From an uncultured Paracoccaceae bacterium (lineage in GTDB: Bacteria > Pseudomonadota > Alphaproteobacteria > Rhodobacterales > Rhodobacteraceae), in assembly GCA_938028765.1 (NCBI GenBank), contig CALIZF010000002.1, positions 1 to 64,000 on the forward strand: DNA of 64,000 nucleotides, written 5' to 3'. Under the pieces are notes generated by a model. The model made no database searches. It was not told the DNA's origin and worked only from the letters and a program-made list of their open reading frames with translations. Both the position numbers and the translations under genes were made by a program. Positions 16,931 through 28,606 of this stretch are shown piece by piece (position 1 is the stretch's first letter; every line of letters begins with the position of its first letter).

Positions 16931-18190
16931 ATGCCCGAATACCCCGACCTGCCCCTGCCCAAGGACGGCAAGCTTGTCCACAACATCGCGCATTTCGCCC
17001 GGGCGCTGCGCCGGGCAGGGCTGCCGGTCGGGCCGGGGCGCGTCCGCGGCGCGATCGAGGCGGTGGCGGCCGCGGGCTTCTCCCGGCGCGAGGATTTCTA
17101 CTGGACGCTGCACGCCTGCCTCGTCAGCCGGCCGGAACACGCGCGGGTGTTCCACCAGACCTTCCGCCTCTTCTGGCGCGATCCCCGCTACCTCGAACAC
17201 ATGATGAGCCTGATGCTGCCCGCCATCCGCGGGGTGCAGGAGGAAAGCCCCGCCGCCGCCGGCGCCCGCCGCGCGGCCGAGGCGCTCCTGGACGGCCGCG
17301 GGCCCGCGCCCGAGGGCGCCGGGGACGGACCCGAGGCCGAGGAACGGATCGAGATCGACGCGACCGCCACCGCCAGCGCCACCGAACGCCTGCGCACGCT
17401 CGATTTCGAACAGATGTCGGCAGCCGAGGTGGCCGAGGCAAAGCGGATGCTTGCCGCCCTTTCGCTGCCCGTCCGCCCGATACCGTCGCGCCGCATGGCG
17501 CCTGACGCCGCGGGGCGGCGGCCCGACTGGCGGCGCACCCTGCGCGGTTCCCTTCGCACCGGGGGCGAGGTCCTGCGGATAGCGCCGCGCTCGCCCGCCA
17601 CCCGCTGGCCGAACCTCGTCGTGCTGTGCGACATCTCGGGGTCGATGGCGCAGTATTCGCGGCTTGTCCTGCACTTCGTCCACGCGGTGGCGAACCGGCA
17701 GGGGCAGGGCTGGGCGCGCGTGCACGCCTTCACCTTCGGCACGCGCCTGACCAACATCACCCGCCACCTGCGCCAGAAGGATGCCGACGCGGCGCTGGCC
17801 GCGGCCGGCCGCGAGGCGCAGGACTGGCAGGGCGGCACGCGGATCGGCGACTGCCTTCATGCCTTCAACCGCGACTGGTCGCGCCGCGTGCTGGGGCAGG
17901 GGGCGGTGGTGCTCCTGATCACCGACGGGCTCGACCGCGGCGACGCCGGCCCCCTTGCGCAGGAGATGCAGCGGCTGCACCTGTCGGCGCGGCGGCTGAT
18001 CTGGCTGAACCCCCTGCTGCGCTTCGACGGCTTCGCGCCGCGCGCCGCCGGCATCCGCGCGATGCTGCCGCATGTGGACGCGCTGCGCGCGGGTCATTCC
18101 GTCGCCACGCTGCAGGCGCTGGCCGCCGCGATCTCGGACCCGGGCGACGGGGGCGAGAAGGCGCGCCTTGCCGCGATGCTCGCGCCCTGA
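16931..18190 (+). CDS. VWA domain protein (CoxE-like), partner of the MoxR ATPase
   Basis: A 419-aa protein with a C-terminal von Willebrand factor A domain of the CoxE type. The MIDAS motif CDISGSM lies near residue 234, followed by GGTRIGDCLHAFN (the MIDAS Thr region) and VVLLITDGLDRGD. The N-terminal 200 residues include VHNIAHFARALRRAGLPVGPGRV, the typical opening of this family, and an acidic linker near 120-145. It is thought to act with the MoxR ATPase in metal-centre insertion or chaperoning. In cox systems this pair serves CO dehydrogenase, but no such enzyme is encoded here. The next gene, a DUF2059 protein, starts 170 nt later. Confidence 0.88.
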   Translation: MPEYPDLPLPKDGKLVHNIAHFARALRRAGLPVGPGRVRGAIEAVAAAGFSRREDFYWTLHACLVSRPEHARVFHQTFRLFWRDPRYLEHMMSLMLPAIRGVQEESPAAAGARRAAEALLDGRGPAPEGAGDGPEAEERIEIDATATASATERLRTLDFEQMSAAEVAEAKRMLAALSLPVRPIPSRRMAPDAAGRRPDWRRTLRGSLRTGGEVLRIAPRSPATRWPNLVVLCDISGSMAQYSRLVLHFVHAVANRQGQGWARVHAFTFGTRLTNITRHLRQKDADAALAAAGREAQDWQGGTRIGDCLHAFNRDWSRRVLGQGAVVLLITDGLDRGDAGPLAQEMQRLHLSARRLIWLNPLLRFDGFAPRAAGIRAMLPHVDALRAGHSVATLQALAAAISDPGDGGEKARLAAMLAP

Positions 18191-18360
18191 GGGGCGCGCA
18201 GGCGGCGGCCGCGCCAGGCCGGCCGATTGCAGCGCCGGGATAGCCGCCTCGTCCCTCTCGGCCGGCCTCCGCGTCACGTTCGCGTTCTTGGTGGCGCCTG
18301 TCCTTGGCAACCGGCCGCTTCGGGCATACGTCACGTGCGCCACGTCTTGCGGAGCTGCCA

Positions 18361-19194
18361 ATGGCCGCCGTTGCCCGTCTTGCGCTTGCCCTCCTTGCCG
18401 CACTGCTGATGGCGCTGCCGGCCGCTGCCGAGCCGCCGGCCGCCGCGCTGATCCGCGCGATGCAGGTCGAGCGGCTGGTTGGCGTGATGGCCGAAGAGGG
18501 CATCGCCTACGGCCGCGACGTCGAGGGCGAGCTGTTCCCCGGCGCCGGCGGGGCGCGCTGGAGCGCGGCGGTGGCCGCCATCCACGATCCCGCGCGGATG
18601 ACCGCCATCGTGACCGATCGGCTGAACGCCGAATACGCGGACGCGCCCGAGGCGGCGGCCGCGGCTGCCGCCTTCTTTTCGGACGACCGCGGCCAGCGCA
18701 TCGTCGGTCTCGAGATCGGGGCGCGAGAGGCGCTGCTCGACCCCGACGTGAAGGACGCCGCCCGCGTGGCCTTCGACGACATGCGCACGACCGACCCGGG
18801 CCGGGTCGCGCTGATCGACCGGTTCGTCGCGGCCAACGACCTTGTGGAACAGAACGTCGCCGGGGCGATGAACGCCAACCTCGCCTTCTGGCGCGGCCTC
18901 AGGGACGGCGGCGCGCCGGGGGCCGAGGTGCCCGAGGCCGACGTGATCGCCGATCTCTGGGCGGGCGAGGCGCAGGTGCGCAGCGACATGGAAGACTGGG
19001 TCTTCCCCTACCTCGGCCTTGCCTATGCGCCGCTCGAGGATGCCGACATCGAGGCCTATATCGCCTTCAGCCTGTCGCCCGAGGGGCGGCGGCTGAACGC
19101 GGCGCTGTTCGCGGCCTTCGACGCCCTCTTCGCGCAGCTTTCCCACGACCTCGGCAAGGCGGCGGCGTTGGTGCTGCAGGGGCAGGATCTGTGA
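18361..19194 (+). CDS. DUF2059 domain-containing secreted protein
   Basis: A 277-aa protein. The start at 18361 gives a clean Sec-type signal peptide (MAAVARLALALLAALLMALPAAAEPP, cleavage near residue 22); the upstream extension to 18304 lacks this form. The mature part is helical and Ala-rich. Its C-terminal AFSLSPEGRRLNAALFAAFDALF resembles the DUF2059 pattern 'Y.SPEG+.....'. Function is unknown and the protein should be periplasmic. About 165 nt upstream carries no recognised element. The gene is followed by the 185-nt leader of the ribosomal protein operon, so it is probably a single-gene unit. Confidence 0.7.
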   Translation: MAAVARLALALLAALLMALPAAAEPPAAALIRAMQVERLVGVMAEEGIAYGRDVEGELFPGAGGARWSAAVAAIHDPARMTAIVTDRLNAEYADAPEAAAAAAAFFSDDRGQRIVGLEIGAREALLDPDVKDAARVAFDDMRTTDPGRVALIDRFVAANDLVEQNVAGAMNANLAFWRGLRDGGAPGAEVPEADVIADLWAGEAQVRSDMEDWVFPYLGLAYAPLEDADIEAYIAFSLSPEGRRLNAALFAAFDALFAQLSHDLGKAAALVLQGQDL

Positions 19195-19204
19195 CGCCGG
19201 GCGG

Positions 19205-19233
19205 TTGACTTCGCCGCGGCCTTCCGCCACAAG
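19205..19233 (+). promoter_or_regulatory. Candidate sigma-70 promoter for rplU-rpmA
   Basis: TTGACT (19205-19210) is a good -35 element. After 17 nt comes CACAAG (19228-19233), a weak -10 of the kind seen in GC-rich Rhodobacterales promoters. It lies about 145 nt before the rplU start, leaving a GC-rich leader. The call rests only on spacing and the -35 match. Confidence 0.4.
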
Positions 19234-19379
19234 CGCGGGGTGCGGGTCGCGCCGGGGCGCGGCCCGTCTGTTTTGGTCTCGGCCCCGGCCCAACGATCGC
19301 CCCGCGGGGGCGCGCTGTCCGCAGGCAGGAACGCCGGGCGACCGGGGCCGCAGGACGCGGGTGACAAAGGAGACGACCG

Positions 19380-19772
19380 ATGTTCGCGGTCCTGAAGACC
19401 GGCGGCAAGCAGTATACGGTGCGCGAGGGCGATGTCCTGCGTGTCGAGAAGCTTGCGGCATCCGCCGGCGACACGATCCAGTTCAACGAGGTGCTGATGA
19501 TCGGCGGGGATACCCCTGTGGTCGGCGCCCCCACGGTCGCGGACGCCGCCGTGCAGGCAACCGTGATCGACCAGATCAAAGGCGACAAGACGATCCACTT
19601 CGTCAAGCGCCGCCGCAAACATTCTTCGCAGCGCACCAAGGGCCACCGGCAGCAGCTTACGCTCGTGCGCATCACCGGCATTCTCGCGTCGGGTGCGGGG
19701 GCGACCGGCGTCGCGCCCGCCACCGGCACCGCCGCGGCCCGCCGCGCCGCGCACGAAACCGCCACCGCGTAA
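19380..19772 (+). CDS. rplU: 50S ribosomal protein L21
   Basis: A 130-aa L21. It opens MFAVLKTGGKQYTVREGDVLRVEKL, the universal L21 N-terminus, and contains the KRRRKHSSQRTKGHRQQLTLVRI block near residues 75-100 that binds 23S rRNA. After about residue 105 there is an Ala/Gly/Thr-rich tail (GATGVAPATGTAAARRAAHETATA), as seen in alphaproteobacterial L21 proteins, which are longer than the 103-aa E. coli form. An AAGGAG ribosome-binding site lies just before the start (19367-19373). It is co-transcribed with rpmA 15 nt downstream. Confidence 0.97.
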   Translation: MFAVLKTGGKQYTVREGDVLRVEKLAASAGDTIQFNEVLMIGGDTPVVGAPTVADAAVQATVIDQIKGDKTIHFVKRRRKHSSQRTKGHRQQLTLVRITGILASGAGATGVAPATGTAAARRAAHETATA

Positions 19773-19787
19773 CCGGAGGGTCCAAGC

Positions 19788-20057
19788 ATGGCACACAAGA
19801 AGGCAGGCGGTTCGTCGCGCAACGGGCGCGATTCCGCGGGGCGCCGTCTGGGCGTCAAGCTGTTCGGCGGGCAGGCCGCGATCCCGGGCAACATCATCGT
19901 GCGCCAGCGCGGCACGACCTGGCATCCCGGCACTGGCGTCGGCATGGGCAAGGATCACACGATCTATGCGCTCGTCGCGGGCCGGGTGCAGTTCAAGCAG
20001 GGCCTGAAGGGGCGCACGTTCGTATCCGTCCTGCCGACGTCCGAAGCAGCCGAGTAA
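19788..20057 (+). CDS. rpmA: 50S ribosomal protein L27
   Basis: An 89-aa L27, opening [29 protein letters not shown]. The N-terminal [15 protein letters not shown] segment reaches toward the peptidyl-transferase centre in known ribosomes. The protein starts directly with the mature Ala-His-Lys-Lys form, so it lacks the cleaved N-terminal extension of Firmicutes. The C-terminal part ([22 protein letters not shown]) is also typical. The gap from rplU is 15 nt. A hairpin-plus-T-rich terminator lies 29 nt after the stop. Confidence 0.98.
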   Translation: MAHKKAGGSSRNGRDSAGRRLGVKLFGGQAAIPGNIIVRQRGTTWHPGTGVGMGKDHTIYALVAGRVQFKQGLKGRTFVSVLPTSEAAE

Positions 20058-20086
20058 GCCGGACCTTCACATCCGTGTCGTAGACC

Positions 20087-20115
20087 GGGGATCGGCTGAA
20101 AGGCCGGTCCCCTTT
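20087..20115 (+). terminator. Rho-independent terminator after rpmA
   Basis: GGGGATCGGC (20087-20096), a TGAAAG loop and GCCGGTCCCC (20103-20112) form a 10-bp stem with one G-T pair. TTTCGCATTTC follows. It sits 29 nt after the rpmA stop and fits the end of the rplU-rpmA operon. Confidence 0.75.
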
Positions 20116-20210
20116 CGCATTTCCGCCCTGCGGTTGCGCGCGCGGGGCGGACCACCCACATCCAGCGGGGGCGGAACGCCCCGCGATCTGCCGCTTCGGA
20201 GGAGGAAGTG

Positions 20211-20749
20211 ATGAAGATCGACCGGCCGACCGACGGACAGCCCGTCATCGCCACCGACCGGTTCGTGCTGCGCCCGCCGCGCCGGTCCGACGCGGGGCTT
20301 CTCGCCCTCTTCGCGGGCGACCGCCGCGTGGCCGAGGCGACGCGCTCGATCCCCCATCCGCTGCCGCCCGGCGCGGCCGAGGCCTTCATCGCGCGCGCGA
20401 CCGCACCCGGCCGGGCCGAGGACGTGTGGGTGCTCGACGGCTCCGCCCACGGGTCGGCCGAGGTGCTGGGGGTGATCAGCCTGAAGCGGATGGACCGGGC
20501 GCAATCGGAAATCGGCTACTGGGTGGCGCCCGCCTTCTGGAACACTGGCCTTGCGTCCGAGGCCGTGCGCGCGCTGGTCGCGGCGAACCCCAACGGCGAC
20601 CGCACGCTGTTTGCCGAGGTGTTTCAGGACAACCCGCGGTCGGCGCGGGTGCTGACCAACGCAGGCTTCGAGTATCTCGGCGATGCCGAGACCTTCTCGG
20701 TCGCGCGCAACGCCCGCGTGCCGACATGGACCTACAGCCGGCGGCAGGC

Positions 20750-20753
<4 letters not shown>
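20211..20753 (+). CDS. GNAT-family N-acetyltransferase (RimJ/RimL-like)
   Basis: A 180-aa acetyltransferase of the Acetyltransf_3 (RimJ/RimL) type. It opens with a TDRFVLRPPRRSDAGLLALFAGD segment, followed by SEIGYWVAPAFWNTGLASEAVRALV near residues 100-122 (acetyl-CoA binding) and a DNPRSARVLTNAGFEYLGD block near 140-158, the conserved 'N..S..++EK.GF' region. The acceptor is unknown. GGAGGAGG at 20198-20205 favours the ATG at 20211; a GTG directly before it (20208) is less well spaced. It lies between the rpmA terminator and obgE, a position often occupied by a GNAT gene in related genomes. Confidence 0.85.
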
Positions 20754-23108
<2,355 letters not shown>

Positions 23109-23283
23109 CGCCCGGCCGGCGCGGCCCCATGGCGCGCGGCCGTGCCCGAACGGGCCGGCAGCGCACCCCTTCTGACGCGGGCAGGGGGGCGGACCTTCAA
23201 GATTGCGCGCGACTGTGGCATGACCCGCGGGGCAGAGGCGGCGGGTGCGCCGGACCGAGGGCGGCAGTAGAGGGGGAAGGGCG

Positions 23284-24552
<1,269 letters not shown>

Positions 24553-24555
24553 GCG

Positions 24556-25152
24556 TCAGATCGCGATGACGGCCCGTGTGTCCCCGACCTCGACCGCGAT
24601 CCTGCGCCGCAGGGCCTGGGCGCCTGCGTGCAGAAGCGCGAACTGCACGGTGCCCGCCGTCACGCCGGCCGGGCCGGCCGCGGTCGCCAGCGCGGCGAAG
24701 GGGCCGGCGTCGGGGCGCAGGCGCGGCGCTTCGGCCGCGATAGTCCAGCGCCCGCCCGCTTCGTCCGCGACGATCCGTCCGCCCCGCGGCATCGCCGCCT
24801 CGAGGCAGAGCACGGCCAAGAGCGCCAGCCGCACCTCGCGCCGGGCGTGGTCGCCCTGCGGCGCCCAGTCCACCCGCAGCCGTCCGCCGCGCCAGGCCTC
24901 GGCCAGCAGTGCGCGCACCTCCGCCGACCCCATCCGCTGGTCGGCCGCCGCCGCGCCGAAGGCCACCCGCAGGAACCGCAGCCTTGCCGCCGCCTGCGCC
25001 GCGCTGTCGCCGATCAGCGCCAGTTCCGGCCCGCTGCGGCCGCCTTCCAGCGCCATCAGCTCCACCCCGTTGCCGATCGCGCCGAGGGGGCTGATCAGGT
25101 CGTGGCAGAGGCGCGAGGCGACCAGCGCCGCGAGGTCGCCGGCGTCCGTCAC
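24556..25152 (-). CDS. chpT: Histidine phosphotransferase ChpT
   Basis: A 198-aa protein with a GTG start at 25152. It begins DLAALVASRLCHDLISPLGAIGNGVELM, where His17 is the phosphorylated histidine of the ChpT DHp-like domain. It ends with a degenerate ATPase-like fold (VEVGDTRAVIAI) that does not bind ATP in known ChpT. ChpT passes phosphate from the CckA hybrid kinase to CtrA and CpdR, which in Rhodobacterales controls motility and gene-transfer-agent genes. The family normally starts close to LAALV, which supports the GTG. It is divergent from the DUF3553 gene with only 12 nt between starts. The 3' end faces proA across 3 nt. Confidence 0.83.
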   Translation of the reverse strand: MTDAGDLAALVASRLCHDLISPLGAIGNGVELMALEGGRSGPELALIGDSAAQAAARLRFLRVAFGAAAADQRMGSAEVRALLAEAWRGGRLRVDWAPQGDHARREVRLALLAVLCLEAAMPRGGRIVADEAGGRWTIAAEAPRLRPDAGPFAALATAAGPAGVTAGTVQFALLHAGAQALRRRIAVEVGDTRAVIAI

Positions 25153-25164
25153 CGGTAGCCCCCG

Positions 25165-25359
25165 ATGACCGGCGCGCCACCCCTGCCGACCGCGGTCCTG
25201 ACGCCGGGCCTGATCGTGCGCCACCCCGGCCGGCCCGACTGGGGCGCGGGGCAGGTGCAGTCGAACGTCGCCGGCCGGGTGACGGTGAACTTCGAACATG
25301 CGGGCAAGGTCGTCATCGATGCCAACATGGTCCCCCTGATCCCCGACTTCGGCGCCTGA
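25165..25359 (+). CDS. DUF3553 domain protein
   Basis: A 64-aa protein. PGLIVRHPGRPDWGAGQVQSNVAGRVTVNFEHAGKVVIDA is the DUF3553 pattern, a small SH3-like beta barrel also found in some helicase-associated proteins. Function is unknown. The start codon is 12 nt from the divergent chpT GTG, so the two genes must share a very short regulatory region. Ribosome-binding sequence before the ATG is poor (GTAGCCCCCG). Confidence 0.75.
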   Translation: MTGAPPLPTAVLTPGLIVRHPGRPDWGAGQVQSNVAGRVTVNFEHAGKVVIDANMVPLIPDFGA

Positions 25360-25478
25360 AGCCACCATAGGTTGTGTGGCTGAGGCTGTGCAACCCTGAA
25401 GCGAAAGCGGCCCGGTTTGTGTTGCATCGAGGCCGTGCCGCGGCTAGATCCGCCCGACCCCGCACCGGACGCGCCCCG

Positions 25479-26273
25479 ATGATCGCCGACGATCCGCATT
25501 TCGCGATCCGCCTTGCGACCGACCCGCAGGACCGCGCGGCGGCGCAGCGGCTGCGCTATGCCGTGTTCGTGGAGGAGCTGGGCGCCGACGGACCGATGGT
25601 CGACCATGCCAACCGGCTAGAGGCGGACGAGTTCGACCCGTACTTCGACCACCTTGTGCTGATCGACACCCGACGGGACGCCGCGGCGCTCGACCATGTC
25701 GTGGGGGTCTATCGCCTCTTGCCGTCCGACCGGGCGGACCGGCTGGGCCGGTTCTATTCCGAGGACGAATACGACCTCGCCCCCCTGCGCGCCACGGGCC
25801 GGCGGCTGCTGGAGCTCGGCCGGTCCTGCGTCCACCGCGACTATCGCGGCGGCACGGCGATGTTTCACCTCTGGAACGCGCTGGCGGACTATGTGCTGGA
25901 CCGCGGGATCGAGATCCTGTTTGGCGTCGCCTCGTTCCACGGCACCGACCCCGCGCCGCTGGCGCAGTCGCTGAGCTATCTGCACTACCATCATCTGGCG
26001 CCGCCGGACCTGCGGGCGCGCGTCCGGCCCGCCTGTGCGCAGGCGATGGACCTGATCCCGCCCGACGCGATCGATCGCCGAGCCGCGATGCAGGCGACGC
26101 CGGCGCTGATCAAGGCCTATCTGCGGCTCGGCGGCTATGTGGGCGAAGGGGCCTGGATCGACCAGGCGTTCAACACCACCGACGTCTGCCTTGTGATGGA
26201 CACCGCGCGGATGTCGGCGCGGCACCGCGACTTCTATGTGCGCAAGGCGGGGCGGGCGCCGGCCGCGGCATGA
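25479..26273 (+). CDS. olsB: L-ornithine N-alpha-acyltransferase (OlsB)
   Basis: A 264-aa GNAT-related acyltransferase. RLRYAVFVEELGADGPMVDHANRLEADEFDPYFDHLVLID near residues 22-62 and GRRLLELGRSCVHRDYRGGTAMFHLWNALADYVL near 105-140 are diagnostic of OlsB/hemolysin-like acyltransferases. The enzyme moves a 3-hydroxyacyl group from ACP to ornithine, giving lyso-ornithine lipid. The start ATG at 25479 is preferred over the longer open frame from 25374. The stop overlaps the olsA start by 4 nt (ATGA), so the two steps of ornithine lipid synthesis are translationally coupled. Confidence 0.86.
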   Translation: MIADDPHFAIRLATDPQDRAAAQRLRYAVFVEELGADGPMVDHANRLEADEFDPYFDHLVLIDTRRDAAALDHVVGVYRLLPSDRADRLGRFYSEDEYDLAPLRATGRRLLELGRSCVHRDYRGGTAMFHLWNALADYVLDRGIEILFGVASFHGTDPAPLAQSLSYLHYHHLAPPDLRARVRPACAQAMDLIPPDAIDRRAAMQATPALIKAYLRLGGYVGEGAWIDQAFNTTDVCLVMDTARMSARHRDFYVRKAGRAPAAA

Positions 26274-27103
26274 CGACCTGGCGCGGGCAGGGCGGCGAAC
26301 CCGTGCTGCCGCCCATCACGCGCGGCGGTTGGCTGCGCGTCCTCGTGCGCGGCGGGCTGCTCGGGGCTGTCACCTACGGCGGACTTCTGCTGCTCCTGCT
26401 CCTGCGGCTGGTCGAGCGGCCGCTGTTCGGCCTGAACCGGCCGCTGACGCCCCGGATCACGCAAGGCGTGTGCCGGGCCGCGTTCCTGATCCTCGGGATC
26501 CGGCTGACCGTCACGGGCCGGCCGCTGGACCAGCCCGGCGCGATGGTGGCCAACCATGCGTCCTGGCTCGACATCTTCACGCTGAACGCGGCGCATCGCC
26601 TCTATTTCGTGTCGAAGGCCGAAGTGGCGGGCTGGCCCGGCATCGGCTGGCTGGCGCGAGCGACCGGGACCGTCTTCATCACCCGCAGGGGTGCCGACGC
26701 GATGGCGCAGCGCGACCTCTTCGTCGCGCGCCTGCGGGCGGGGCACCGGCTGATGTTCTTCCCCGAAGGCACCTCGACCGACGGGCTGCGCGTGCTGCCC
26801 TTCAAGACCACGCTGTTCGAGGCGTTCTTCGACGACGCGCTGCGCGAGGGGATGCACATCCAGCCCGTTTCGGTCCGCTACACCGCACCCGCAGGGGCCG
26901 ATCCGCGCTTCTACGGCTGGTGGGGCGACATGGCCTTCGGCCCGCACCTGTTGCGGGTGCTGGCGGCGCGGCCGCAGGGCGCGGCGCGCGTGATCTTCCA
27001 TCCGCCCCTGCGGGTTTCGGACTTCGCCGGGCGCAAGGCGCTGGCCGCCGCGGCCGAGGCGGCCGTGCGCGCCGGCCATGCACAGGGCGACGATCGCCCG
27101 TGA
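26270..27103 (+). CDS. olsA: Lyso-ornithine lipid O-acyltransferase (OlsA, PlsC family)
   Basis: A 277-aa PlsC-type acyltransferase. It has a membrane segment near residues 30-50 (LLGAVTYGGLLLLLLL), the catalytic HxxxxD motif NHASWLDIF near 97-105 and the second block FPEGTSTDG near 164-172. It should acylate the 3-hydroxy group of lyso-ornithine lipid made by OlsB, and in some species it also makes phosphatidic acid. Its ATG overlaps the olsB stop, which supports this assignment over a general PlsC. The membrane lipid made here carries no phosphorus and is a common response to phosphate limitation. Confidence 0.85.
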   Translation: MTTWRGQGGEPVLPPITRGGWLRVLVRGGLLGAVTYGGLLLLLLLRLVERPLFGLNRPLTPRITQGVCRAAFLILGIRLTVTGRPLDQPGAMVANHASWLDIFTLNAAHRLYFVSKAEVAGWPGIGWLARATGTVFITRRGADAMAQRDLFVARLRAGHRLMFFPEGTSTDGLRVLPFKTTLFEAFFDDALREGMHIQPVSVRYTAPAGADPRFYGWWGDMAFGPHLLRVLAARPQGAARVIFHPPLRVSDFAGRKALAAAAEAAVRAGHAQGDDRP

Positions 27104-27408
27104 AAGCCGTGTAACCGGTGGATGACAAGCCTATGGAATCGCGCGGTTAAGGTCTTCCGCCGCAGGGTGGCGCGGCCCGCCCGCCGGCGCGGGTGATTCG
27201 CGAATTCCCCGCGGTTTGATCGCCTCGGGGGTAGAAATCCGGCGCGCTGATGCCCGCGGTGGCGGCGGCGGCGGGCTCTGCCGGCCCCGCAGGCGGCGCC
27301 GATGCCGATTTTCCTTGCACCAAGCCGCGGCACCTTCATCATGCCGCTGCGCCAGCCGCGGCGGCCCCTGATGCCGGGCCGACCCTGCGCGCCAACAGGG
27401 AGATGCGC
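27104..27408. other. Leader region of the polyamine-type ABC operon
   Basis: About 305 bases between olsA and the binding-protein gene. It contains a perfect 10-bp palindrome ATTCGCGAAT at 27196-27205 that could be an operator, and otherwise GC-rich sequence. I see no clear -35/-10 pair, riboswitch or small gene. Confidence 0.35.
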
Positions 27409-28551
27409 ATGTCGAAACTCATCCTCGGCCCGACGCGCCGCAGCGTTGCGAAGGCGGGCCTCATGCTCGGCGCGGCGGCGCTTGCCGCGCCGCTCTACGT
27501 CCGGCGATCGCTCGCCTCCTCGGGCGAGCTCAACTGGTTCACCTGGGAGGATTATGCGCCGCCCGCGCTTGTGAACAAGTTCGAGGCCGATACCGGGATC
27601 AAGCTGAAGGTCACGACCTTTTCCACGAACGAGGACCAGCTGAACAAGCTCAAGGCCGCCGGCGGTTCGGGCTGGGATCTTGCCTCGCCATCGGTCGGCT
27701 GGATCGCGGCGCACCTCGAGGTGGGGAACCTCCAGCCGATCGACTACGGCCGGCTGAAGAACATCGGCAACATGCCGAAAAGCTTCCTCGACGCCGTGGT
27801 GGAACTCGACGCCGCACCCGGCGGCGTGAACTACTGCCTGCCCTACGACTGGGGCACCGAGGCGATGGCCTTCGACTCCGACGTGGTCAAGACCGAATAC
27901 GGCAAACTGTCGTTCGGCGACCTGTGGAACCCCGAGTACAAGGGCAAGATGCTGGCCCGCCAGCGGTCGCTGATGCTGGGCACGGGCCTTTGGATGGAAC
28001 GGACGGGCGAACTGCCCGAGGGCACGATGCGCAGGGCCTACGCGAACGAGGCCGATTTCGACCTCGGCTACGGCAAGGCGGCCGACTACATCATCGCCAA
28101 CAAGGCCCAGATCGTGAACTGGTGGCGCGGCACCGCCGACACCCAGTCGGGCTTCATGCAGGACGGCGCGGTGATCGGCATGACCTGGGACGGCCCGATC
28201 ATGCAGATGCGCGACCAGGGCATGAAGAACATGGTCTATATGTCGCCCGTGGAGGGCGCGCTGCAGTGGATGGACACGCTGGCGCTGACCAAGGGGGCGG
28301 TGAACGTCGAGCAGGCCTATGCCTTCATGGACTGGGCGCTCATGCCCGAAAACGGCGGGCTGATGGCGAACGAGACGGGCTACAACTCGGTCGTCAAGGG
28401 CTTCGAACAGCACGTGTCCGACAACTTCCGCGAGAACTTCGCCCTGGCATACCCCGGCGATGCGCTCGACCGGCTGTGGCTGCAGGGCACCGAGCGTGCC
28501 TGGTTCCTCGAGCGCCGGCAGGCGCTGGTCGATCGCATCTCGGCCGCCTGA
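27409..28551 (+). CDS. Polyamine-type ABC transporter substrate-binding protein (PotD/PotF-like)
   Basis: A 380-aa periplasmic binding protein. Its leader TRRSVAKAGLMLGAAALAAPL has an RR pair and a hydrophobic core, so export by Tat or Sec is likely. The mature part opens ELNWFTWEDYAPPALVNKFEADTGIKLKV, the classic PotD/PotF start, and contains YDWGTEAMAFDSD near 140 and GFMQDGAVIGMTWDGP near 250. It should bind spermidine, putrescine or a related cation, but the ligand is inferred. GGGAG at 27398-27402 suits the ATG at 27409 better than 27403. An ABC cassette and two permeases follow. Confidence 0.88.
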   Translation: MSKLILGPTRRSVAKAGLMLGAAALAAPLYVRRSLASSGELNWFTWEDYAPPALVNKFEADTGIKLKVTTFSTNEDQLNKLKAAGGSGWDLASPSVGWIAAHLEVGNLQPIDYGRLKNIGNMPKSFLDAVVELDAAPGGVNYCLPYDWGTEAMAFDSDVVKTEYGKLSFGDLWNPEYKGKMLARQRSLMLGTGLWMERTGELPEGTMRRAYANEADFDLGYGKAADYIIANKAQIVNWWRGTADTQSGFMQDGAVIGMTWDGPIMQMRDQGMKNMVYMSPVEGALQWMDTLALTKGAVNVEQAYAFMDWALMPENGGLMANETGYNSVVKGFEQHVSDNFRENFALAYPGDALDRLWLQGTERAWFLERRQALVDRISAA

Positions 28552-28563
28552 CGCCTTCCATCC

Positions 28564-28589
28564 GGCGCCGCCCTTCGCGGGGCGGCGCC
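28564..28589 (+). repeat. Perfect 10-bp hairpin between binding-protein and ATPase genes
   Basis: GGCGCCGCCC (28564-28573), loop TTCGCG, and GGGCGGCGCC (28580-28589) pair perfectly. It lies 13 nt after the binding-protein stop and 18 nt before the ATPase start, with no T-run after it. Such intra-operon hairpins often stabilise the upstream message, so the binding protein is made in excess. Confidence 0.55.
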
Positions 28590-28606
28590 CTCCTGCCGGT
28601 GGCACG

